Assembly: GCA_024635555.1 (NCBI GenBank)
Contig: JAGXIO010000231.1
Coordinates: 1-43,107 of the forward strand
Length of the DNA: 43,107 nt
Direction of reading: 5' to 3'
Source: Saccharicrinis sp.
GTDB lineage: Bacteria > Bacteroidota > Bacteroidia > Bacteroidales > Marinilabiliaceae
Shown here: positions 36,145 through 43,107 of the stretch, in pieces
Numbering within the stretch: position 1 is the stretch's first letter
Layout: every line of letters begins with the position of its first letter
Translations under genes and position numbers: made by a program
Notes under the pieces: model-generated
The model's database searches: none
Seen by the model: the letters and a program-made list of their open reading frames with translations, nothing else
Told to the model about the DNA's origin: nothing

Positions 36145-39100
36145 ATGAGTGAAGAAATATTAAAAGCCCTAATGCAACTGTTTGGCCTCATAGCCAAGCA
36201 AGATGGTGGCGTGCGGGACACGGAATTAGAGTATGTAAAAAGTTTTTTGAAAGCCCAGCTTAGTGCTGAAGCTGCAGAGGAATATTTTGCCCTGTTTCGG
36301 AATCACTCTGAAGATAAAAAAGGAAATGAGGATGCCGAAGATGGTAAGGTAAAACTTACCTCCATGAAGGATTCTGTGCGCATAATAGGAATCTGTAAAA
36401 AAATTAACAAACAGCTCAACAAGGAGCAAAAAGTGGTTGTGCTGGTAAGGATGTACGAGCTAATAAATGCCGACAGACGTTTTACCGACCAGCGCATGGC
36501 CATTATAAACACCGCAGCCGATGTGTTTCGCCTACCCCAAGACGAAAAAAAGAACATAGAAGCTTTTGTGGTCAACAATAACCTTGAACAACTCGATTTC
36601 GAGAGCCTCATGGTTATCGATTCAGATGAAAATGTAGGGCTTAAACGCGAACACATCACAACAGGCAAGTTGCAAGGCAGCGTGCTTATTTTAAGAGTAA
36701 AAAGTGCCGATTTATACTTTCTAAGATATACAGGAACACAAGAGATTTTTTTAAACGGACTGGCTTTAAACCAGCGGAGGATATACCTTTTCCCCAAAGG
36801 CAGTTTTCTTAAATTTCCGGTAGGCACACCCATCTATTACACCGATGTGGTTAGTCGCTTTATGAGCGATGAGTCAACGGCAAAAATATCCTATGTTGTC
36901 GATAAATTAGGCTTCACCTTTAAAAATGGGGGTATAGGACTCCGCGATGTCAACCTGGCCGAGGAGCATGGTCGCTTGGTGGGCATTATGGGAGCTAGCG
37001 GTGCAGGAAAAACTACCTTGCTCAATGTACTTTCGGGCACTGAGAAACCCAGCACCGGTCAAGTTCGTATCAACGGTATTGATCTTCATGCCGAAAATGA
37101 AAAGCTCGAGGGGGTTATCGGACTCATACCCCAGGACGATTTATTGATTGAAGAACTTACCGTTTTCGAAAACCTTTATTACAATGCCAAGCTTTGCTTT
37201 AAGGATAAAAGTGAAGAAGAAATCACTGTAATGGTGAACGATACGCTTCAAAGTTTGGGACTGTTTGAGCGCCGAAACCTAAAAGTGGGATCGCCTCTTA
37301 ATAAAATGATTAGCGGAGGACAGCGTAAGCGTTTAAATATTGCGCTGGAGCTTATCCGCGAACCCGCTATTTTGTTTGTCGATGAGCCTACTTCCGGCCT
37401 ATCCTCGCGCGACTCCGAAAATGTGATGAACCTACTCCGAGAGCTCACCCTAAAAGGCAAACTCATATTTGTGGTTATTCATCAACCATCATCCGACATC
37501 TACAAGATGTTCGATAAAATGTTTATTCTGGATACCGGCGGATATCCGGTTTACTATGGTAACCCCAGCGAATCGCTTATCTATTTTAAACAGCTCGACG
37601 AGCAAATTAATGCCGATCAGGGCGAATGTCCACAATGTGGTAACCTGAACCCCGAAATGGTATTTAATATTATTGATGCCAATGTATTGGATGAGTACGG
37701 CAATTATACCAATAGCCGTAAAACTAAACCCGAAATTTGGAATGATTATTACAACAAAAACATACAAATACCTGAGGTAACAGAAGTAAATACAGAACCA
37801 CCAAAATCATTGAATATCCCAAGGTGGATAAAGCAGTTTCAAATTTATACCCAGCGCGATTTTTTTGCTAAAGTAGCCAATAAGCAATACATACTGCTTA
37901 ACATACTCGAAGCCCCTGTTTTAGGTTTTATTTTGGCCTTTTTGATACGATATATTGTAGATCCAGATTCAAACACCTATATTTTTAGAGATAACGAAAA
38001 CATTGCGCCTTATATTTTTATGGGTATTGTAGTAGCCCTATTTTTTGGATTGATAGTGAGTGCCGAGGAAATATTTAAAGATGCAAAAATACTCAAGCGC
38101 GAATCGTTTCTTAATCTATCGCGCTCCAGTTATCTCATTTCCAAAATCCTTATCCTATTTACCATTTCGGCTTTACAAATGGCTCTTTTTGTGGGCGTTG
38201 CAAACTCAGTTTTGGGTATCAAGGGTATGTATTTCGATTTTTGGCTAGCCTTGTTCTCGGTAGCCGCATTTGCCAATATTTTAGGACTCATCCTGTCGGC
38301 TTCCTTTAATTCTATTGTTACCATATACATCCTCATACCTTTAGTAATGATACCTCAAATGGTATTAGGAGGAGCCATGTTTACCTTTGATAAGTTAAAC
38401 CGCGACGTAGCTAGTGCCGATAAAGTGCCTTGGATAGCCGAGCTGATGCCTTCGCGGTGGATATACGAAGGGCTTATTGTAGAGCAATACAAAAACAACA
38501 AGTTTAAAAAACTGTTTTTCGATGTAGAACAGCAGGAAAGTGCCAGTGATTTTAAAGCCGTATATTACTTTCAGGAGTTAGAAAGCATTTTGGATGAATC
38601 TATAGATTATGTTACAAGCAGCAATCCTAAACAGGACGAAAAAACTTACAAACAGGATTTAGCCTTGCTCAGGAATGAACTTTCAAAAGAAAGCAGAAGA
38701 GTTAGTGACATTCCTTTTGTCTCAATAGACAGTTTAAATACTGAGAATTTTAATACTTCGGTGGCTATTTCCGTGGCTCAGCATATCAATCAGCTAAAGG
38801 AACATTATAGCAATAGCTTTGTAGTAGCATCCGCCAAAAAGGAGCGGATGATAAACCTAGCTATGGATAAATACGGCAAAGAGCAATTCACCGAAGTAAA
38901 AAACAAACACTTCAACGAGAGTATAAACGATATTGTACGCAAGGTTTTCGAAAAAAATAAAATACTCCGCCAGGGCGATAAGCTTATTCAAAACGTGGAT
39001 CCTATTTACCAAATGCCCGAACCGGAATATGCGTTGCAATTCCGAACCCATTTTTTCGCACCTAAAAAACACTTTGCCGGTACCTATTTCGAAACCTTAT

Positions 39101-39216
39101 GGTTTAATATCTCAATGGTTTGGATTTTTACCCTTTTGCTATATGCTGTGCTGTATTTTGACCTTTTACGTAAGTCATTTAAATTTTTTGGAGAATTAAA
39201 ACCAACTAAAAAGTAA
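36145..39216 (+). CDS. ABCG-type exporter fused to TerB-like and FHA-like domains
   Basis: This 1023-residue protein starts with a TerB-like helical region (about 1-145, EILKALMQLFGLIAKQDGGV and LINADRRFTDQRMAI). A beta-rich FHA-like domain follows (about 165-240). The ATPase has Walker A GASGAGKT (283-290), Q-loop GLIPQDDLL, signature ISGGQRKR (389-396), Walker B ILFVDEPTSG and switch VVIHQPSSD. A CPQCGNLNPE segment and an ABC-2 membrane domain (about 590-760) come next. A long soluble insert of about 190 residues then precedes a last helix near 970-1000. One chain holds one half-transporter, so it should dimerise. FHA domains bind phosphothreonine, which could link it to the SiaC phospho-switch; that is inference. 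The cargo is unknown. Confidence 0.85.
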   Translation: MSEEILKALMQLFGLIAKQDGGVRDTELEYVKSFLKAQLSAEAAEEYFALFRNHSEDKKGNEDAEDGKVKLTSMKDSVRIIGICKKINKQLNKEQKVVVLVRMYELINADRRFTDQRMAIINTAADVFRLPQDEKKNIEAFVVNNNLEQLDFESLMVIDSDENVGLKREHITTGKLQGSVLILRVKSADLYFLRYTGTQEIFLNGLALNQRRIYLFPKGSFLKFPVGTPIYYTDVVSRFMSDESTAKISYVVDKLGFTFKNGGIGLRDVNLAEEHGRLVGIMGASGAGKTTLLNVLSGTEKPSTGQVRINGIDLHAENEKLEGVIGLIPQDDLLIEELTVFENLYYNAKLCFKDKSEEEITVMVNDTLQSLGLFERRNLKVGSPLNKMISGGQRKRLNIALELIREPAILFVDEPTSGLSSRDSENVMNLLRELTLKGKLIFVVIHQPSSDIYKMFDKMFILDTGGYPVYYGNPSESLIYFKQLDEQINADQGECPQCGNLNPEMVFNIIDANVLDEYGNYTNSRKTKPEIWNDYYNKNIQIPEVTEVNTEPPKSLNIPRWIKQFQIYTQRDFFAKVANKQYILLNILEAPVLGFILAFLIRYIVDPDSNTYIFRDNENIAPYIFMGIVVALFFGLIVSAEEIFKDAKILKRESFLNLSRSSYLISKILILFTISALQMALFVGVANSVLGIKGMYFDFWLALFSVAAFANILGLILSASFNSIVTIYILIPLVMIPQMVLGGAMFTFDKLNRDVASADKVPWIAELMPSRWIYEGLIVEQYKNNKFKKLFFDVEQQESASDFKAVYYFQELESILDESIDYVTSSNPKQDEKTYKQDLALLRNELSKESRRVSDIPFVSIDSLNTENFNTSVAISVAQHINQLKEHYSNSFVVASAKKERMINLAMDKYGKEQFTEVKNKHFNESINDIVRKVFEKNKILRQGDKLIQNVDPIYQMPEPEYALQFRTHFFAPKKHFAGTYFETLWFNISMVWIFTLLLYAVLYFDLLRKSFKFFGELKPTKK

Positions 39217-39273
39217 CCTTTTGTTCTGATTGTAGTATAAATCAACAGTTTCAACATTTAAACAACCTATAAT

Positions 39274-40194
39274 ATGTTAAGAAAATTATTTAATTGTACA
39301 GCTATACTAAGTGTAATATTACTATTTTCGGCGTGTGCCGGAAATTCTAGTAAAGATAAAACAGATGGCAGCGACTTTTCTTTGTCGGATTCGGCCATTA
39401 ACGAAAACGCACCACTGCAACTCTCCGAAGATATTATTGGTGAGGTAATTCAAAACATTTCCTCTCCGGTTGAAATGGCATCCCTCATTAAAAAATCGGG
39501 TGTGGATTTTTCACAAAAAATCCTCAACAATCCAGACAAGGTCGGTGATTATAATACGAGCTTTAAACGAGCCTTAAACCTCGGCGTTTTTAGTGCTGAT
39601 TTGGGATATATTAATACCTTCGACAAAAGTACTATTGTAGTTTCGTACCTATTGTCAGTAAAAGAACTGGCCGAAGGGATTAAAGTGGGACAATTCTTTG
39701 ACTTTGCCGCACTTAAAAGGATGGCCAGCAACAGCAGCAACCTCGATTCCTTGATGGAAGTATCCGTAAGTAGTTTTAATAAGATGGACGCCTACCTACG
39801 CAGCCAAAATCGTAGCCACGTGAGCACGCTAATTGTTACCGGTGCCTGGGTGGAAGGCCTTTACATTGCTAATAGTGTGATTAAGGAAACTAGGAATCCT
39901 GAGCTCATCAATCGTATTGGCGAGCAAAAAGATATCATCGACATATTGTTGATTATTTTGGGGAACTATAGCCACGATAAGAACTTTGCCGAAATGGTAA
40001 CACGCATGGAGCAGGTTAAACAAGCCTATGCCGGTGTAAAAATTACTACGGAATTTGGCGAGCCTAAGAGGATTGAACGCGATGGCACCCTAATAATAGT
40101 GCAAGACGAAATTAGCCACGTTGAAATTACCCCTGAACAAGTGGATAATATTATTGCAGAAATAAGTAGTTTAAGAGATTTCATTGTTTTATAA
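39274..40194 (+). CDS. Lipoprotein of unknown function
   Basis: This 306-residue protein has a signal peptide and lipobox FSAC at Cys21, followed by a Ser/Asp-rich linker and a mostly helical domain. I do not recognise a named family. Segments such as NLGVFSADLGYINTFDKST, VTGAWVEGLYIANSVIKETR and VDNIIAEISSLRDFIVL are well ordered and the frame is clean. It follows the exporter by 57 bases in the same direction, so it may be an envelope partner of the exporter or a sensor input for the upstream membrane proteins. Confidence 0.75.
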   Translation: MLRKLFNCTAILSVILLFSACAGNSSKDKTDGSDFSLSDSAINENAPLQLSEDIIGEVIQNISSPVEMASLIKKSGVDFSQKILNNPDKVGDYNTSFKRALNLGVFSADLGYINTFDKSTIVVSYLLSVKELAEGIKVGQFFDFAALKRMASNSSNLDSLMEVSVSSFNKMDAYLRSQNRSHVSTLIVTGAWVEGLYIANSVIKETRNPELINRIGEQKDIIDILLIILGNYSHDKNFAEMVTRMEQVKQAYAGVKITTEFGEPKRIERDGTLIIVQDEISHVEITPEQVDNIIAEISSLRDFIVL

Positions 40195-40351
40195 ATACAA
40201 TGATTGAAGGGATTAAAGCTCCTGTAGAAAAGAATTTTGAATATAAAATTAACACACATGAAACGAGACATGGGAGCTCTCGCTTCAATAGAACAGTGAT
40301 TTCAATGACGAGTTCCATCGAATACCAATAAGAACAAATAATTTTAATGAG

Positions 40352-40807
40352 ATGAAAAAAATATTAGCTATAGCTCTACTCCTGGTTTCGGTTGTTTATA
40401 CAACAATTGATGCACAGTGTGGCGACGATTTACTTAAGAAGGCTCTAAAAGAAATGGGCGATTCGCAATATATGAAGGATTTTAATGTAGATCTGACAAA
40501 TGTAAGTAAAGACACAAAAACAGGTTACATTAAGTTTAGCGTAATACTAAACAGCAGAACCCATTACAAATTTAATACTACCGATGGTTTAGGTAACTCC
40601 GAAAAAGTAATTATGCAACTTTACGACGGAGATAAAATGATGGCAAGTAATTATGATAGTGGTAAAATGTATCAATCCTTCGAGTTTGTTTGCCGTAAAT
40701 CAAAGGTATATAATCTGGTTTTCTCCTATCAGGGAGGTGCCGAAGGTTGCTCAAAAGCAGTAATGTCGATGGTAAAACAATATGCCGAAGGTGAAATGAA
40801 CTTTTAG
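40352..40807 (+). CDS. Small secreted protein, last gene of the signalling operon
   Basis: This 151-residue protein has a clear signal peptide (KKILAIALLLVSVVYTTIDA) and a mature part of about 130 residues beginning QCGDD, with three cysteines that might pair. The sequence alternates charged and aromatic residues (GYIKFSVILNSRTHYKFN, KVYNLVFSYQGGAEGC), suggesting a beta-sandwich. I do not recognise a family. A 157-base gap separates it from the lipoprotein, but no terminator lies between them, and a strong terminator follows 80 bases after its stop. It could be cargo or a periplasmic partner of the exporter. Confidence 0.72.
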   Translation: MKKILAIALLLVSVVYTTIDAQCGDDLLKKALKEMGDSQYMKDFNVDLTNVSKDTKTGYIKFSVILNSRTHYKFNTTDGLGNSEKVIMQLYDGDKMMASNYDSGKMYQSFEFVCRKSKVYNLVFSYQGGAEGCSKAVMSMVKQYAEGEMNF

Positions 40808-40887
40808 TACATCGCCATAAAATTCAACTGAAACTATTCAAAATAGCTTACACATATGGCAAGCTATATTTAATTATACGGAATATA

Positions 40888-40914
40888 AAAGCGTTGCCTC
40901 AGCAGCGCTTTTTT
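40888..40914 (+). terminator. Intrinsic terminator of the signalling operon
   Basis: A 10-bp stem (40888-40897 with 40902-40911, one G-U pair) with loop CTCA runs directly into a T tract ending at 40914. It is the only clear terminator after the promoter at 27207, so it marks the end of a transcript of about 13.6 kb. Confidence 0.9.
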
Positions 40915-41075
40915 GTTTTAAATAAAAAGTTATCTTTAAAGCTTTAATATAAGTCCATATGCGCTTGTCAAACCACCCCTGTTGTAATAAACGCTATTAA
41001 ACGGGGTACATTTACATAATAAAAATATAATTTTTATACCACGTATTGAAATAAGTGCCACAAAACGCATAATAA

Positions 41076-41297
41076 ATGATGTCAAGTCAAGCTATATTAA
41101 GACAAATCGAAACGCTTAAATCTGAGTTTATTCGTGTTCGTCAGATTGAACTTAATAACATTGCTTCTAATAAAAAAGTGGTTGATTACTTAAATAAAGG
41201 CTATTACGTAATTTTAACACATGATGATATCCTTTTGGATGTATGCCATAGTACAATTATTCACGATTTATTAAATGAAAAAGATGAAGTTATTTAA
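41076..41297 (+). CDS. Small hypothetical protein
   Basis: This 73-residue soluble protein has a helical first half (RQIETLKSEFIRVRQIELNN) and a short beta-like second half (GYYVILTHDDILLD). No signal peptide or known motif is visible. Its last 23 bases overlap the start of the next gene, suggesting coupled translation. A second ATG lies one codon further on. It is small, so the call rests mainly on the overlap and the clean frame. Confidence 0.5.
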   Translation: MMSSQAILRQIETLKSEFIRVRQIELNNIASNKKVVDYLNKGYYVILTHDDILLDVCHSTIIHDLLNEKDEVI

Positions 41298-42648
41298 CTA
41301 CCTACCCAAGAAACAATCCACAAATATCAAATCGGATACTTATTTCTATTACGGTTGGAGATTGTGTCTCAGTTTAATATTTTATAGTTCAATTATACTG
41401 TCTTGTTCAGTGGAGAAGAAGTCGAAGATCGATTCATTTGAATTAAAGATAGAACAGCTAACCACTGGTGCTAAGCATCATTTTTTTGGATATATCGGTC
41501 AATGTCAAACAATTCCTTGGAATGCTAGTGGGCAATATGTTTTAGGAATGGAAATAGATACAATTAGCCGTATGCCTTATGCTGATGAGGCAGCAACGGT
41601 GATACTTGTAGATACTTATAACAAAAATGAAATTATAAGAATTGATAAAACTTATGCTTGGAATCCACAGCAAGGAACTATGTTTTATTGGAACCCATTG
41701 GCACCTGAAACACAGTTCTTTTTTAATGATAAAGATATAGAAACAGGTAAAGTTTTTACTGTGCTTTATGATATAAAAGAGCAAAAGCGCATCAAAGAAT
41801 ATCGGTATGATAGTATAGCAATTGGAAATGGAGGTGTGGCTCCAGATGGTACTTCTTGGCTTGGGATTAACTACGGTCGTATGGCAAGACTCCGCTCCGT
41901 AACGGGGTATCCTGGTGCTTTAGATTGGTCTATTGATGAGGTTGCTCCAAAGAATGACGGTATTTTTATTGTTGATATAAAAACAGGGAATGAACGATTA
42001 TTGGTTTCCTATTTTCAAATTGAAGAAAAGATTAAAGAGCTTAATCCCGAATTAAATCATACTGGACTATTTATAAATCACACCCTTTGGAATAGAGATG
42101 CTAACAAGGTTTATTTCTTTGCCAGAGCCGGATGGGATGATAAGAATAACGAAAAAAATGATATAGTGAATGTTCCTTTTACAATAAATGCAGATGGCAC
42201 TGGGTTGACTTCGCATTCAACTTTTATTGGAGGACATCCAGAATGGGCTGAGGGTAATAATATGATTGGAAGTGCTATCGACTCAACGGGTAAAAATATA
42301 CAGGTATTATATGATGTTGAAGCCAAAAAAATCATAGGTCAATTAGGCAATCCAGAAATATTTCCACAACCTGAAGGTGATATTTCTCTTTCTCCTGATG
42401 GAAACTGGTTTGTAAATGGTTATAAAGGTGGTTTGGAAAACCATTTCTCAGTACTAAGACTAAGTGATGGGGTTTTTGCACGTAGTGAAGGGATTAAAAA
42501 AGGTAAGTACGTAGGGGATATTCGTATTGATCCATCTCCAAGATGGAATAGAACTAATGATGCTATTCTTGTTCCAGGAATTGCTGATAATGAAACGCGT
42601 CAGATGTTTATCATTAAAATTGTGAAGTCTGAAAAATCAAGTGATTAA
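41275..42648 (+). CDS. Lipoprotein with TolB-like beta-propeller repeats
   Basis: This 457-residue protein has a long N-terminal region before a hydrophobic helix and lipobox ILSC at Cys44, so it is probably an outer-membrane lipoprotein. The mature part looks like a beta-propeller with TolB/WD40-like blades: NRDANKVYFFARAGWDD, FIGGHPEWAEGNNMIGSAID, DISLSPDGNWFVNGYKGG and DPSPRWNRTNDAILVPG. Some polysaccharide-lyase relatives use this fold, for example oligogalacturonate lyase, and HPEW recalls them, but I cannot align catalytic residues and make no enzyme claim. It overlaps the small gene upstream and is followed nine bases later by a small exported protein. Confidence 0.72.
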   Translation: MKKMKLFNYLPKKQSTNIKSDTYFYYGWRLCLSLIFYSSIILSCSVEKKSKIDSFELKIEQLTTGAKHHFFGYIGQCQTIPWNASGQYVLGMEIDTISRMPYADEAATVILVDTYNKNEIIRIDKTYAWNPQQGTMFYWNPLAPETQFFFNDKDIETGKVFTVLYDIKEQKRIKEYRYDSIAIGNGGVAPDGTSWLGINYGRMARLRSVTGYPGALDWSIDEVAPKNDGIFIVDIKTGNERLLVSYFQIEEKIKELNPELNHTGLFINHTLWNRDANKVYFFARAGWDDKNNEKNDIVNVPFTINADGTGLTSHSTFIGGHPEWAEGNNMIGSAIDSTGKNIQVLYDVEAKKIIGQLGNPEIFPQPEGDISLSPDGNWFVNGYKGGLENHFSVLRLSDGVFARSEGIKKGKYVGDIRIDPSPRWNRTNDAILVPGIADNETRQMFIIKIVKSEKSSD

Positions 42649-42657
42649 AACCTTAAA

Positions 42658-42882
42658 ATGGCTCGTTCTTTAAGGTTAATTATTGTTCTAATCCTTTTTG
42701 TTAGTCCTTTTTCTCATAAAGCCCAAGAAGTTCATAACGATATTCTTGGCTATTCTGAAGCGGAAACGGATTCGACTCTATTTGACCTTCTTGAGTTTGA
42801 TGGAAGTGGAAGGGTAAATATAATGGGACTGTTAAATAATGAATTCTTCCGTCTTGATGATATGCTTATTCCTCAAACATAA
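42658..42882 (+). CDS. Small exported protein
   Basis: This 74-residue protein starts with a signal peptide (RSLRLIIVLILFVSPFSHKA) and has a mature part of about 50 residues rich in Asp, Glu and Leu (FDLLEFDGSGRVNIMGLL). It is not a family I recognise. It lies nine bases after the propeller lipoprotein, so the two are probably co-expressed. It could be a small binding partner of that lipoprotein. Confidence 0.6.
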   Translation: MARSLRLIIVLILFVSPFSHKAQEVHNDILGYSEAETDSTLFDLLEFDGSGRVNIMGLLNNEFFRLDDMLIPQT

Positions 42883-42899
42883 TAAAAATACATATTTAT

Positions 42900-42920
42900 A
42901 TATTGGTTTATCCAATATTT
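42900..42920 (+). terminator. Possible weak terminator
   Basis: ATATTGG (42900-42906) and CCAATAT (42912-42918) form a 7-bp stem with a 5-base loop, 18 bases after the stop of the small exported protein. Only three T follow, so it would be a weak terminator at best. Confidence 0.35.
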
Positions 42921-42993
42921 AAAAAGAGGTAGCATGTTCTGAACTAAAAATCCCATTGGCCATTTAAATCTTGATTTTTGACTTTATCTCGTT

Positions 42994-43107
42994 CAACACT
43001 TCGTTATTTTTTTGTAACTGTTTGAATATTAGATTGTTTACTTAGTTGTGTAATTTCCTATAACACGCTGATATTATGGCGTTTGTAAATAAGTCTAATG
43101 TCTATTA
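42994..43107 (+). repeat. 114-base interspersed repeat, copy 2 (cut by window edge)
   Basis: It is aligned without gaps to 27180-27293 with seven mismatches. The TTTG box (43021-43024) and 18-base spacing are kept, but the -7 box reads TAGTTGTG (43043-43050). The leader hairpin (43078-43083 with 43097-43102) is kept through G-U pairs. By analogy with copy 1 it should precede a rightward gene beyond the window. Confidence 0.9.

Noticed and set aside
36145-36600. Tellurite resistance function from the TerB-like start of the exporter
   Set aside because: TerB-like modules occur in many unrelated membrane systems, and no other ter genes are present.
1-43107. CRISPR arrays, insertion sequences, integrases or phage genes
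   Set aside because: I looked for regularly spaced short repeats, transposase or integrase motifs and terminal inverted repeats and found none. The only interspersed repeats are the 114-base pair and the AI-2E gene end.

Overview
The window reads as chromosomal DNA of a member of the Bacteroidota, probably a marine or sediment Marinilabiliales/Cytophagales-type bacterium. The order is my inference. The support is low-GC coding sequence with almost no Shine-Dalgarno sites, a promoter of the Bacteroidota type (TTTG, 18 bases, TAnnTTTG), a complete alternative complex III operon, a GT117/DUF2723 membrane glycosyltransferase, and a carotenoid operon with CruF and CrtYcd-type enzymes. No insertion sequence, phage gene or CRISPR array is visible.

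Layout. (1) Positions 1-9225 hold housekeeping genes: tRNA-Gln(UUG), a GT117 membrane protein, a cytidylate kinase-like protein, a PIF1-like helicase with a C-terminal winged-helix region, proline dehydrogenase and an AI-2E-family membrane protein. (2) Positions 9350-18111 are one tightly packed leftward operon, read from the right as crtI, crtB, a fused lycopene cyclase, crtD, cruF, a PlsC-like acyltransferase, a GT2 glycosyltransferase, a TPR protein and a DUF4056 protein. It predicts a hydroxylated, probably glycosylated and acylated carotenoid. Just past its promoter side, at 18601-18788, lies a truncated, diverged second copy of the 3' end of the AI-2E gene found at the other side of the block. 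The carotenoid operon therefore looks like an inserted block bounded by a partial gene duplication. (3) Positions 19150-26996 encode alternative complex III (actA, B, C, D, F, E), with ActA carrying a sixth haem site at its N-terminus. (4) Positions 27180-40914 are a long rightward signalling unit. It starts at a strong promoter inside a 114-base repeat and ends at a clear hairpin terminator.

The signalling unit combines a membrane GAF-PAS sensor with no output domain, CheR, a degenerate CheR-like protein, a stand-alone CheB, a membrane GAF protein, a membrane GAF-PAS-PAS-PP2C phosphatase (SiaA-like), SiaB, SiaC, a TerB-like/FHA-like/ABCG exporter fusion, a lipoprotein and a small secreted protein. 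It has no chemoreceptor, CheA, CheW or SiaD diguanylate cyclase. I consider it the best candidate for an incompletely described system: a methylation module joined to a Sia-type phospho-switch whose output may be the exporter.

(5) Positions 41076-42882 hold three small accessory genes, two of them exported. A second copy of the 114-base repeat runs off the right edge. In both copies a short hairpin just after the expected transcription start is preserved, with the differences giving G-U pairs, which suggests a shared leader RNA.
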